From positions 578,001 to 642,000 of the forward strand of contig NZ_OX030782.1 of NCBI RefSeq assembly GCF_943733665.1: a DNA stretch of 64,000 nucleotides. Direction: 5' to 3'. This document shows, in pieces, positions 1-8,490 of the stretch. The stretch is from Aquimarina sp. Aq107. GTDB taxonomy: Bacteria > Bacteroidota > Bacteroidia > Flavobacteriales > Flavobacteriaceae. Position numbers and translations under genes: made by a program. The notes beneath the pieces are model-generated. The model made no database searches. It had not been told where the DNA came from and saw only the letters and a program-made list of their open reading frames with translations. Positions within the stretch are counted from its first letter, which is position 1; the number at the start of each line of letters is the position of its first letter.

Positions 1-62
1 TTAACACTATATTTTGTAATTTAGCAACCCTTATTATAACAGCAAAATTCTAAATAATCACA

Positions 63-1349
63 ATGTCAAAAAAAGCTACTTTAGAAATAGACGGTAACAA
101 ATATGAGTTCCCCATAATAGAAGGAACTGAAAACGAATTAGGAATTGATATCAAGACTCTCAGAGGTGCCACAGGTGGTATAACAACTATTGATCCTGGA
201 TTTAAAAATACAGGAAGTTGTGAGAGTGGAATCACTTTTCTAGATGGAGAAAAAGGAATTCTAAGATACCGAGGATATTCTATAGAAGAATTAGCAGAAA
301 AAGCTGATTTTTTAGAAGTGGCTTATTTGTTAATTTTTGGTGAGCTACCAACTGCTGAGCAGTTAGATAAGTTTGATAAAGATATTAAAGAGGAGTCTCA
401 TGTAGATGAGGATATGAAGAGAATTCTTGATGGGTTCCCTAAAAGTGCTCACCCTATGGGAGTGCTTTCATCTTTAACTAGTGCATTAATAGCTTTTAAT
501 CCAGGTTCTGTAGATGTAGATTCTGAAGAAGCTATGTATAATGCTATTGTAAAAATAATGGCTAAATTTCCTGTTCTTGCGGCTTGGACCATGAGAAAGC
601 GTAAAAGCCTTCCTTTAGATTATGGAGATAGTTCATTAGGTTATGTAGAGAATTTACATAAAATGATGTTCTCTAGACCAAATAAAACTTATGAAGCAAA
701 TAAGATTGTAAATGACGCATTAGATAAACTTCTAATATTGCATGCTGATCACGAGCAAAACTGTTCTACATCTACGGTGCGTATAGTTGGTTCTTCGCAT
801 GCAGGTCTATTTGCATCATTATCAGCAGGAATTTCCGCTCTTTGGGGGCCATTGCATGGAGGAGCAAATCAAGCGGTTATTGAAATGCTTGAAGCTATTA
901 GAGAAGATGGAGGAGATACAGCAAAATATATTGCTAAAGCTAAAGATAAAGAAGATTCGTTCCGTTTAATGGGATTTGGGCATAGAGTATATAAAAACTT
1001 TGATCCAAGAGCTAAAATCATAAAAGTATCTGCAGAAGAAGTTTTAGGAGATTTAGGAATAGAAGATCCGGTTCTTGATATTGCTAAAGGTCTTGCTAAA
1101 GTTGCGTTAGAAGATGAGTATTTTGTAAAGAGAAAGTTATACCCTAATGTAGATTTTTATTCAGGAATTATATATAGAGCTTTAGGTATTCCTACTGAAA
1201 TGTTTACAGTAATGTTTGCATTAGGAAGATTACCTGGTTGGATTGCACAATGGAGAGAAATGCGTCTTCGTAAAGAACCAATAGGAAGGCCTAGACAAAT
1301 ATATACTGGAGAAACTTATAGAGCTTTTAAATCTGTTTCTGAAAGATAG
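63..1349 (+). CDS. gltA: citrate synthase
   Basis: Condenses oxaloacetate and acetyl-CoA to citrate at the entry of the TCA cycle, in the cytoplasm. The 428-residue length fits the hexameric, GltA-type citrate synthases. Family motifs are visible: GPLHGGANQAVIEML around the first catalytic His, FGHRVYKNFDPRAK around the second, and the C-terminal NVDFYSG segment carrying the catalytic Asp. The ATG at 63 is the first good start and leaves a short leader; no Shine-Dalgarno is visible, as is normal for Bacteroidota. It is a single-gene unit closed by a strong terminator at 1365-1403. Confidence 0.97.
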   Translation: MSKKATLEIDGNKYEFPIIEGTENELGIDIKTLRGATGGITTIDPGFKNTGSCESGITFLDGEKGILRYRGYSIEELAEKADFLEVAYLLIFGELPTAEQLDKFDKDIKEESHVDEDMKRILDGFPKSAHPMGVLSSLTSALIAFNPGSVDVDSEEAMYNAIVKIMAKFPVLAAWTMRKRKSLPLDYGDSSLGYVENLHKMMFSRPNKTYEANKIVNDALDKLLILHADHEQNCSTSTVRIVGSSHAGLFASLSAGISALWGPLHGGANQAVIEMLEAIREDGGDTAKYIAKAKDKEDSFRLMGFGHRVYKNFDPRAKIIKVSAEEVLGDLGIEDPVLDIAKGLAKVALEDEYFVKRKLYPNVDFYSGIIYRALGIPTEMFTVMFALGRLPGWIAQWREMRLRKEPIGRPRQIYTGETYRAFKSVSER

Positions 1350-1364
1350 AAAAACTGAGAATAT

Positions 1365-1403
1365 AAAAAAGGGATGTAGCATTAGTGCTACATCCCTTTT
1401 TTT
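1365..1403 (+). terminator. Rho-independent terminator after gltA
   Basis: Perfect stem GGGATGTAGCA / TGCTACATCCC with loop TTAG, preceded by an A-run and followed by seven Ts. It separates gltA from the hydrolase pair. Confidence 0.9.
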
Positions 1404-1567
1404 ATGGAATTAATAATTTATTGGTTTCTTTAGGATTTAATTTTAGGATTTGATAAAAAGTTTGTATTTTTTTTGAATAAAATTAGCATCTACATAATAC
1501 CTCTTCCTATATTTGTTCATATATAAAAGTTAGTTATTAATAATAGTTTTACTTTAAAATCAGACCA

Positions 1568-2482
1568 TTGAAATTAAATATTAAAAATGAGACTTCTAGA
1601 CTGAGAGCAGTTGTTTTAGGCACAGCTATTAGTAACGGTCCAACGCCTAAAATAGAAGAGGCATATGATCCAAAGTCGATACAACATATAAAGGCTGGTA
1701 CGTATCCTAAAGAAGTAGATATGGTTGCTGAAATGGAAGCAGTCGCAAAGGTGTTTGAAAAGTATGGTGTAAAAGTATATAGACCTGAAATAATAGAAAA
1801 TTATAATCAAATTTTTGCTAGAGATATTGCATTAGTTATAGATGATACTTTTATAAAGTCGAATATACTTCCGGATAGAGAAAAAGAAATAAAAGCAATT
1901 CAATACGTAATAGATCAGGTTGAACCTGGAAAAGTTTATAAAGCACCATCAGAGGATATTCATTTTGAAGGAGGTGATATTATTATTCATAATGATCATA
2001 TTTTTATTGGAACCTATAACGGAGATGATTATAGCGATTGTATTGTGGCTAGAACTAATATGAAGGGAGTAGCATATATTAAGTCTCTTTTTCCTAATAA
2101 AACTGTAAAAGAATTTGATCTTCAAAAGTCAATGGAAGATCCTAGAGATAATGCTTTACATTTAGATTGTTGTTTTCAACCTGTTGGCAAAAATAAAGCT
2201 ATAATTCATAAAGAAGGATTTAGGAGTATAGAGGATTATAAGTATTTAGTTGATTTTTTTGGCAATGAAAACTTATTTCATATTAACAGAGATGAAATGT
2301 ATTACATGAACTCTAATATATTTTCAATATCAGAAGACGTGGTAATTTCTGAAAAAGGTTTTACTAGATTAAATGATTGGTTACGTAATTTAAATATAAC
2401 AGTAGAAGAAGTTCCATATGCGGAAATAGCAAAACAAGAAGGACTTTTACGTTGTTCTACAATGCCACTGATAAGAGATTAG
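1568..2482 (+). CDS. dimethylarginine dimethylaminohydrolase-like (amidinotransferase fold) protein
   Basis: Member of the guanidine-modifying superfamily (DDAH, arginine deiminase, amidinotransferase), which attacks a guanidino carbon through a covalent thiouronium on Cys. Visible residues fit: the HFEGGD acidic motif near residue 135, a His in NALHLDCC near residue 198, and the nucleophile Cys in LRCSTMPL close to the C-terminus. Length (304 aa) is normal. The start is TTG at 1568; the next in-frame ATG lies about 50 residues inside the domain and would remove conserved sequence. The stop lies 3 bp before the next gene, so the two are co-transcribed. Substrate (arginine, methylarginine, citrulline) cannot be decided from sequence. 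Confidence 0.85.
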   Translation: MKLNIKNETSRLRAVVLGTAISNGPTPKIEEAYDPKSIQHIKAGTYPKEVDMVAEMEAVAKVFEKYGVKVYRPEIIENYNQIFARDIALVIDDTFIKSNILPDREKEIKAIQYVIDQVEPGKVYKAPSEDIHFEGGDIIIHNDHIFIGTYNGDDYSDCIVARTNMKGVAYIKSLFPNKTVKEFDLQKSMEDPRDNALHLDCCFQPVGKNKAIIHKEGFRSIEDYKYLVDFFGNENLFHINRDEMYYMNSNIFSISEDVVISEKGFTRLNDWLRNLNITVEEVPYAEIAKQEGLLRCSTMPLIRD

Positions 2483-2485
2483 ATA

Positions 2486-3418
2486 ATGAAACAGATAACA
2501 AATACTATAGTGATGATTCGTCCAGTTAAGTTTAGGATGAATGAACAAACAGCTGTAAATAACTATTACCAGAACAGTTCAAGTAGTAGTGCAGAAGATG
2601 TGCATATAAAAGCACAAAATGAATTCGACGGTTTTGTTGAGAAATTGAAATCTATCGGAGTAAATGTAGTGGTTATTGATGACAAGGAAGAAAATGATAC
2701 TCCAGATTCTATATTTCCAAATAATTGGGTTTCCTTTCATGAAAATGGTGATATTGGATTATATCCTATGTTCGCTGTTAATAGAAGGAGGGAGCGTAGG
2801 CCGGAAATTTTAGATATTATAGAAGGCACTGGTTTTGAAATAAAAAACATTGTTGATTACACATCAGCTGAAGAAGATAATGTTTTTCTTGAAGGTACCG
2901 GTAGTCTTGTGCTTGATCGAGTAAATAAAAAGGCTTATTGTGCATTATCTCCAAGGGCAGATGAAGAATTACTTATTGAATTTTGTGAGGATTTTGAATA
3001 CACTCCAGTAATTTTTACAGCATATCAAACAGTAAAAGGTGAACGATTAGCAATTTATCATACAAATGTTATGATGGGTATTGGAGAAACCTTTGCAGTA
3101 GTATGCGTAGATTGTGTAGATGATAAAAAAGAGCGTAAGAATCTTTTGAATCACCTAAAAAATGATGGTAAAGAAATTATATCAATTACAGAAGCTCAAG
3201 TGAATAATTTTGCAGGGAATATGTTACAAGTTATCGGGGCGGATGATAAAAGATATTTGGTAATGTCTTCTGCAGCATATAACAGTTTAAGTAAAGATCA
3301 GATATCAAAAATAAAAAAACATTGTGAGATTGTTCATAGTGACCTGGGAACAATAGAAGAACTTGGAGGTGGAAGCGCCCGATGTATGATGGCAGAAGTT
3401 TTTCTTCCCAGAAAATAA
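2486..3418 (+). CDS. CtlX-like citrulline/arginine-deiminase-related hydrolase
   Basis: Second guanidine-modifying fold enzyme, of the CtlX family (named after citrulline utilisation in Francisella). The catalytic triad can be placed: Glu in FLEGTGSLVLD, His in IYHTNVMMG, and Cys in GGGSARCMMAE at the C-terminus. It opens with a typical TNTIVMIRPVKFRMNEQTA-type start. It sits 3 bp after the DDAH-like gene and ends at a long hairpin terminator. The two enzymes share fold and chemistry but little sequence, so they probably act on different guanidino or ureido compounds in one catabolic route. An ornithine-yielding route is inference only. Confidence 0.85.
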   Translation: MKQITNTIVMIRPVKFRMNEQTAVNNYYQNSSSSSAEDVHIKAQNEFDGFVEKLKSIGVNVVVIDDKEENDTPDSIFPNNWVSFHENGDIGLYPMFAVNRRRERRPEILDIIEGTGFEIKNIVDYTSAEEDNVFLEGTGSLVLDRVNKKAYCALSPRADEELLIEFCEDFEYTPVIFTAYQTVKGERLAIYHTNVMMGIGETFAVVCVDCVDDKKERKNLLNHLKNDGKEIISITEAQVNNFAGNMLQVIGADDKRYLVMSSAAYNSLSKDQISKIKKHCEIVHSDLGTIEELGGGSARCMMAEVFLPRK

Positions 3419-3446
3419 TAGTTTGTAGATAACTTTTCTGAGTCTT

Positions 3447-3500
3447 AAAATAGTTAAAAGATATCACTTAAACACTAAGTGATATCTTTTAACTATTTTT
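3447..3500 (+). terminator. Very long perfect hairpin between ctlX-like gene and rrf2-like gene
   Basis: A 24-bp perfect inverted repeat (3447-3470 with 3476-3499/3500) around a 5-nt loop AACAC, with core GATATCACTTA and ending in a T-run. It works as a terminator for the upstream operon. It also ends only about 20 bp before the Rrf2 start codon, so a second role as operator or leader hairpin for that gene is possible. Confidence 0.8.
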
Positions 3501-3520
3501 GATTATATTCAATTTAAAAA

Positions 3521-3931
3521 ATGCTTTCGAAGAAAACAAAATACGGATTAAAAGCCCTAACGTATATAGCAAGGAAAAAGTGTGAGCACCCTGTTTTAAT
3601 ATCAGAGATTGCTAAAAGCGAAAATATTTCTCAAAAATTCTTAGAAAGTATATTACTAACACTTCGTAAAAACGGTTTTTTAGGCTCCAAAAAAGGAAAA
3701 GGAGGAGGTTATTATTTAATTAAAGAACCTAAAGAAATTTCAATGGCTTCGGTGATCAGGGTGTTAGAAGGGCCTATAGCAATGTTACCATGTGTAAGTC
3801 TTAATTTTTATGAAAAATGCGATGACTGTCCAGATGAGGATGCTTGTACAGTGCATGAATTGATGATTGAAGTTAGGGATAATACCTTAAAAGTTTTGGA
3901 GAATAAGACTTTAGGGGATTTTATGGACTAA
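3521..3931 (+). CDS. Rrf2 family transcriptional regulator with Fe-S-type cysteines
   Basis: A 136-residue regulator with an N-terminal winged helix (MLSKKTKYGLKALTYIA, then the recognition segment ISQKFLESILLTLRKNGFL and the GKGGGYYL wing). The C-terminal half holds Cys91, Cys100, Cys103 and Cys109; IscR and NsrR ligate a [2Fe-2S] or [4Fe-4S] cluster with three cysteines in this region, so cluster-based sensing is plausible. The spacing (8, 2, 5 residues) differs from the IscR pattern (5, 5), so ligands are uncertain. No isc/suf genes are adjacent. It is probably a single-gene unit; its targets are unknown. Confidence 0.88.
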   Translation: MLSKKTKYGLKALTYIARKKCEHPVLISEIAKSENISQKFLESILLTLRKNGFLGSKKGKGGGYYLIKEPKEISMASVIRVLEGPIAMLPCVSLNFYEKCDDCPDEDACTVHELMIEVRDNTLKVLENKTLGDFMD

Positions 3932-3935
3932 GTTT

Positions 3936-4562
3936 CTATTCTTCTAAAACTCTAAGGAATATATAAGGTCCTTGAATCTTTCCCCAAACCTGTTTCCCTT
4001 GATTATCATACCCTCTATCCCAAGAAGAAATTTTATTTCTACTAATTACTATATTACTGGTAGTATAGGATATGGTTTTGCTAAAACTACTAGAGCAGGT
4101 TCCTTTTTCTGTTTTTCCCAGATAAATTGTGGAAGTCTTTTTTTTAAAATAAACATCACACCCTTCCCTTATTTTTAAACTGTCTTTTGTTAACCTATCA
4201 AAAACTGATACATTTTTCCATGAATTAACATATTTTCTTTGATTTGGTATTACATAGCTTGTTGTGCTTATTGTAACACTGTCTACTCTTTTAATATGTA
4301 TTATTCTTTGATTGTATACAGAGGTGTTATTTTTTTCATCAAATAGTTCCTGATAAAACCAATACCCAGATCTGTTTTCCCAGATTGGATAATTATAAAG
4401 ATTAACCGCAGAATAACCTGATTCTTGTTTAGATTGTTCTTTAGAAGAAAAATTCCCCGATATTATTTTTACAAAATCATCTAGCTCCTGATCGCTACCT
4501 TTTTTTGTATTACAACCAAGTGCTACTATTATTAGAAAAAAAATGAGGAAAGGTTTCTGCAT
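3936..4562 (-). CDS. CpcT/CpeT-like lipoprotein
   Basis: A 208-residue predicted lipoprotein: a hydrophobic N-terminus is followed by a lipobox-like VALGC near residue 17. The remainder matches the pattern of the CpcT/CpeT family, named for cyanobacterial phycobilin lyases: ISGNFSSKEQS at the start of the domain, SGYWFYQELFDE, an REGCDVYF Cys motif, a second Cys in GTCSSS, and the hallmark SWDRGYDNQGKQVWG followed by GPYIF. No phycobiliprotein gene is near, so a bilin-lyase role is unlikely; a lipocalin-like beta-barrel that binds some small molecule at the envelope is inference. It runs tail-to-tail with the Rrf2 gene (4 bp apart). Confidence 0.7.
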   Translation of the reverse strand: MQKPFLIFFLIIVALGCNTKKGSDQELDDFVKIISGNFSSKEQSKQESGYSAVNLYNYPIWENRSGYWFYQELFDEKNNTSVYNQRIIHIKRVDSVTISTTSYVIPNQRKYVNSWKNVSVFDRLTKDSLKIREGCDVYFKKKTSTIYLGKTEKGTCSSSFSKTISYTTSNIVISRNKISSWDRGYDNQGKQVWGKIQGPYIFLRVLEE

Positions 4563-4627
4563 TTATTTTTTAGTAAAAATACTAATATTAGATCGAATAA
4601 ATGCTATTTATCGTATTATTTTGCTTT

Positions 4628-6070
4628 TTATCTGATTTTTTTAACCTTGTTTGAACTGATATTACGTATCATTCCTCCAAATATAAAGTAATGAAAGGGT
4701 ACCATCAGATACCAATATAATCGCCCCCAAATGCCTCTTGGTCTAAAGGTAGCAGTTTGATGAAGTATGTTGTTTTTGTCGATGTCAAATTCAAGCCAAG
4801 CTTCACCAGGAACCTTCATTTCTGCAAAAAGTAGTAGACGTTTTTCATTCTTATCAGCCACTAAAACTCTCCAAAAATCTAAAGCATCTCCAGAGTTGAT
4901 TTTATCGGGATTAGTTCTTCCTCTTCGTAAACCAACTCCGCCAAAGAATTTATCAATATGTCCCCTTATTTTCCACATCCAATCTCCATAATACCAACCA
5001 GTTTCACCACCTATCGCCCAGATTCTTTCGATTACTCGATGAGGGTTATCTATATTCATCTTTTTATAATCTCTAAGACATCCCTTTTTTGGAACTTTTA
5101 CATATTTCTGAATATCTTTATCAAAACGACCACTAACCATAGAATCTTTCCAGCTTGATACCACCTGATTTTGTTCTATTTTAATAAAAGCTAATTCTAA
5201 AGCTTTGGTATATGTCATAGGTTCAATACCTAATATTTTTTGTAATCGATTGTCGTTGGCTATTACAGGAATACTCATACTATCTACTAAATTTAGCGCA
5301 AGTTTATACGATGTAGAAGTAACAAAGTATAACCAATACGAAGAAAGTTTGGGAGTCATTACTGGAAGTGTTAGAATAAGTAAACTGATTCCACGTACTT
5401 TAGAATATAACAAAAGCATTTGTTTATAAGTAATGACATTAGGCCCGCTGATATCAAATGATTGATTATAACATTCGGTATTTCCTAATACTCCTGTCAT
5501 AAAACTTAAGACATCTCTTATAGCAATCGGATGTGTTTTGGTATTTACCCATTTTGGTGTTAGCATAATAGGTAATTTCTCGCAGAGATCTCGAATTATC
5601 TCGAAAGAGGAACTGCCTGACCCAACAATGATTCCTGAACGTAAAACAGTAAGATTAAAATTTCCTTTATATAAGGTTTCCTCAACATTTTTTCTGGACC
5701 ATAAATGCTTGGATAGGTTTTTTTCGTTTACAATACCGCTTAAATATATTACTTGTTTTATGTTAGTTTGTGCTACATAGAGATTGAAATTTTGCGCAGA
5801 AATTTCTTCTTTTTTATCAAAATCAGAAGTAGAAGAACTCATAGAATGAATCAAGTAATATGCTACATCAATATCATGAGGTAGTTTAGAAGTATTTGGG
5901 TCTTCTAAAAAGTCTATTTCTACAATAGATACTTTTTCGATCATTTCATGATCTATAGAAAGCCTATCTCTATCTCTTACGCAGCAAATAATATCGTGAC
6001 CAGCGTCTAGTAATAAAGGGAGTAACCTCATGCCAATATAACCATTAGCACCTGTAAGTAATATTCGCAT
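4628..6070 (-). CDS. SDR-type NAD(P)-binding protein with C-terminal DUF2867 domain
   Basis: About 480 residues. The N-terminal half is an extended SDR Rossmann fold with MRILLTGANGYIG at the very start and the acidic VEIDFLEDPN segment; the C-terminal half (GETGWYYGDWMWKIRG, GGVGLRRGR, then the beta-rich PGEAWLEFDI) is the DUF2867 domain. The two-domain arrangement is common in Bacteroidota, with unproven substrate. I chose the ATG at 6070 because the nucleotide-binding loop starts within a few residues of it; an upstream ATG at 6115 would add 15 residues without family support. A quinone- or NADH-linked redox role is inference. Confidence 0.8.
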   Translation of the reverse strand: MRILLTGANGYIGMRLLPLLLDAGHDIICCVRDRDRLSIDHEMIEKVSIVEIDFLEDPNTSKLPHDIDVAYYLIHSMSSSTSDFDKKEEISAQNFNLYVAQTNIKQVIYLSGIVNEKNLSKHLWSRKNVEETLYKGNFNLTVLRSGIIVGSGSSSFEIIRDLCEKLPIMLTPKWVNTKTHPIAIRDVLSFMTGVLGNTECYNQSFDISGPNVITYKQMLLLYSKVRGISLLILTLPVMTPKLSSYWLYFVTSTSYKLALNLVDSMSIPVIANDNRLQKILGIEPMTYTKALELAFIKIEQNQVVSSWKDSMVSGRFDKDIQKYVKVPKKGCLRDYKKMNIDNPHRVIERIWAIGGETGWYYGDWMWKIRGHIDKFFGGVGLRRGRTNPDKINSGDALDFWRVLVADKNEKRLLLFAEMKVPGEAWLEFDIDKNNILHQTATFRPRGIWGRLYWYLMVPFHYFIFGGMIRNISSNKVKKIR

Positions 6071-6167
6071 CTTTTTAGGTATAAGATACGAAGAATTACA
6101 TTGTGATTTTGTCAAAAAAGTAGATTGCTAAAGTTTTTTTACCACTCAATACTGATGTCAATCTTAT

Positions 6168-6599
6168 TTATAAGTCTTCGATATTCGTAGGACTATTGTC
6201 TGCTTTATAATTAAGTACTTTTTTAATGTATTGGTGGGTAGCAGTATCCGTGTTTTTTACTTTTATTTTAATGTGATAATTATCCTTATAAATGCAATAT
6301 TCTTCTGCTTTTCCTTTGTAGATCGTTAATTTATAGAAAGGAATAACTAAAAGATACGTTTCTAAACGTACACCAAAACCAATCAAAATACCTTTTGGTC
6401 TCAATTCTATATTACAAGTATGTATTCTGTTATCCAGCATTAATAGGTTATTAATTTCTACACTGGACCCTACAATATGAAGTTTTGGAGAACCAATCCC
6501 TCCTAATTTTATTCGTTCTATTAAGGTAAATGGTTTTCCAACTTGCTCTATGAGTTTCTCTTTAAGTTCAGGGTCTCTATATGTATTATTAACAAGCAT
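6168..6599 (-). CDS. conserved hypothetical protein, 143 aa
   Basis: I do not recognise this protein. It has no signal peptide. The middle part (residues about 45-115) alternates hydrophobic and polar residues in several short strands (NLLMLDNRIHTCNIEL, ILIGFGVRLETYLLVIPFYKL, YCIYKDNYHIKIKVK), which resembles a small PH-like or split-barrel beta fold. The C-terminus is acidic and probably disordered. It precedes the SDR/DUF2867 gene on the same strand with a roughly 100-bp gap, so co-transcription is possible. It is divergent from argS. Confidence 0.55.
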   Translation of the reverse strand: MLVNNTYRDPELKEKLIEQVGKPFTLIERIKLGGIGSPKLHIVGSSVEINNLLMLDNRIHTCNIELRPKGILIGFGVRLETYLLVIPFYKLTIYKGKAEEYCIYKDNYHIKIKVKNTDTATHQYIKKVLNYKADNSPTNIEDL

Positions 6600-6663
6600 C
6601 TTTTTCTTTTATCACAAGATACGAATTGATGTCAATAGAGGTGGCGGAAGATTATATTTCTAT

Positions 6664-6671
6664 TATCTTTG
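6664..6671 (+). promoter_or_regulatory. -7 promoter box of argS
   Basis: TATCTTTG fits the Bacteroidota -7 consensus TAnnTTTG and lies 36 bp before the argS ATG. No clear -33 element is visible. Confidence 0.55.
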
Positions 6672-6706
6672 CTGCCTGATTTTTATATCAAAATACAATT
6701 CATAAA

Positions 6707-8485
6707 ATGGCATTACAACAAACTATTACAGAACAAGTAAAAGCGGCAATAAAAGAATTATATAGTGCAGATTTAGAATCCGTAGAGTTACAAGGTACTC
6801 GTAAGGAGTTTGAAGGAGATATTACGGTTGTTGTTTTTCCGATGTTGCGAGTAGTAAAAGGGAACCCAGTTCAGATAGGAGAAGCTTTAGGGGCTTATTT
6901 AGTTGAGCATATGAAAGAAATTACTTCTTTTAACGTAGTAAAAGGATTTCTTAATTTAGTAATAGAAGATCAATATTATTTAGATTTTTTTGCTAAAATA
7001 AAAGATACTAATAATTATGGTTTTGCTAACCCGTTAGAGGGAGATAAGGCAGTAATGGTTGAATATTCTTCTCCTAATACAAATAAACCATTGCATTTAG
7101 GACATATTCGAAATAACTTATTAGGTTATGCCGTAGCTGAAATAATAAAGGCTAGTGGTAAAAAAGTATATAAAACTCAGATTATTAACGATAGAGGAAT
7201 ACATATTTGTAAAAGTATGGTAGCCTGGCAAAAGTTTGGGAATGGAGAAACTCCTGACTCTACAGGTTTAAAAGGAGATAAGTTAGTAGGGAATTATTAT
7301 GTGCGTTTTGATAAAGAATATAAAAATCAGATATCAGAATTGGTAGCATCGGGAAGAACGGAAGATGAGGCAAAAAAAGAAGCCCCTATTCTTATTGAAG
7401 CCCAAGAAATGCTCAGAAGCTGGGAAGCAGGAGATGCGGATGTTGTGGACCTGTGGAAGACTATGAATAATTGGGTTTATGCAGGATTTGATCAAACATA
7501 TAAGACGCTAGGTGTTGATTTTGATAGCTATTATTATGAAAGTAACACATATCTTTTAGGGAAAGATAATATAGAAGAAGGTTTATCGAATGGAGTGTTT
7601 TTTAAGAAAGAAGATGGATCTGTTTGGTGTGATCTCACAGATGAAGGTTTAGATGAAAAATTAGTGTTACGTAGTGATGGTACTGCTGTATATATGACAC
7701 AGGATATAGGTACAGCTATCCAACGTGTAAAAGATAATCCTGATATCGGAGGAATGATTTATACTGTTGGTAACGAACAGGATTATCATTTTAAAGTTCT
7801 TTTTCTAATTCTTAAGAAGTTAGGATATGACTGGTCTAAAAATTTACATCATTTAAGTTATGGAATGGTTGATCTTCCAAGCGGTAAAATGAAAAGTAGA
7901 GAAGGTACCGTTGTAGATGCGGATGATCTTATTGTCGAAATGGCAGTGACCGCTGGAGAAATTTCAAAAGAATTGGGGAAACTTGATGGCTATTCTGAAG
8001 AAGAGAAGAATTCAGTCTATAAAACTATTGGTTTAGGAGCATTAAAATATTTCATTCTTAAAGTAGATCCTAAGAAAAGAATACTATTTGATCCTTCAGA
8101 ATCAGTAGACTTTCAAGGAAATACCGGTCCTTTTATTCAATATACTTATGCAAGAATTCAGGCTATTTTGCGTAAAGCGGATTTCAATTCGAGTACTTCT
8201 GTAAGTGATATAGTATTGGATGGAAAAGAAAAAGAATTGATTAAATTGTTAGAGATGTATCCTGATATTATACAGAGTGCAGCTAAGGATTTAAGCCCTG
8301 CAATTGTTGCTAATTACACATATGATTTAGTAAAGGCGTATAATTCGTTTTTTCAGAATGTATCAATATTTGGAGCAGATTCTGAAACCGAGAAAGTTTT
8401 TAGAGTTCAACTGTCTGAAATGGTGGGTAAAACTATTAAATCTGCATTTAGTCTACTTGGGATTCAGGTTCCAGAGCGTATGTAA
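6707..8485 (+). CDS. argS: arginyl-tRNA synthetase
   Basis: Charges tRNA-Arg with arginine in the cytoplasm. The 592-residue protein shows the N-terminal Arg-tRNA synthetase domain (residues 1-100), the class I HIGH signature in NKPLHLGHIRNNLLG (about residue 130), the KMSKS-equivalent GKMKSREGT (about residue 395), and the DALR anticodon-binding domain at the end (FQGNTGPFIQYTYARI to the C-terminal SLLGIQVPERM). Start and length agree with the family. It ends 5 bp from the convergent histidine-kinase gene with no obvious terminator between. Confidence 0.97.
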   Translation: MALQQTITEQVKAAIKELYSADLESVELQGTRKEFEGDITVVVFPMLRVVKGNPVQIGEALGAYLVEHMKEITSFNVVKGFLNLVIEDQYYLDFFAKIKDTNNYGFANPLEGDKAVMVEYSSPNTNKPLHLGHIRNNLLGYAVAEIIKASGKKVYKTQIINDRGIHICKSMVAWQKFGNGETPDSTGLKGDKLVGNYYVRFDKEYKNQISELVASGRTEDEAKKEAPILIEAQEMLRSWEAGDADVVDLWKTMNNWVYAGFDQTYKTLGVDFDSYYYESNTYLLGKDNIEEGLSNGVFFKKEDGSVWCDLTDEGLDEKLVLRSDGTAVYMTQDIGTAIQRVKDNPDIGGMIYTVGNEQDYHFKVLFLILKKLGYDWSKNLHHLSYGMVDLPSGKMKSREGTVVDADDLIVEMAVTAGEISKELGKLDGYSEEEKNSVYKTIGLGALKYFILKVDPKKRILFDPSESVDFQGNTGPFIQYTYARIQAILRKADFNSSTSVSDIVLDGKEKELIKLLEMYPDIIQSAAKDLSPAIVANYTYDLVKAYNSFFQNVSIFGADSETEKVFRVQLSEMVGKTIKSAFSLLGIQVPERM

Positions 8486-8490
8486 TTATT

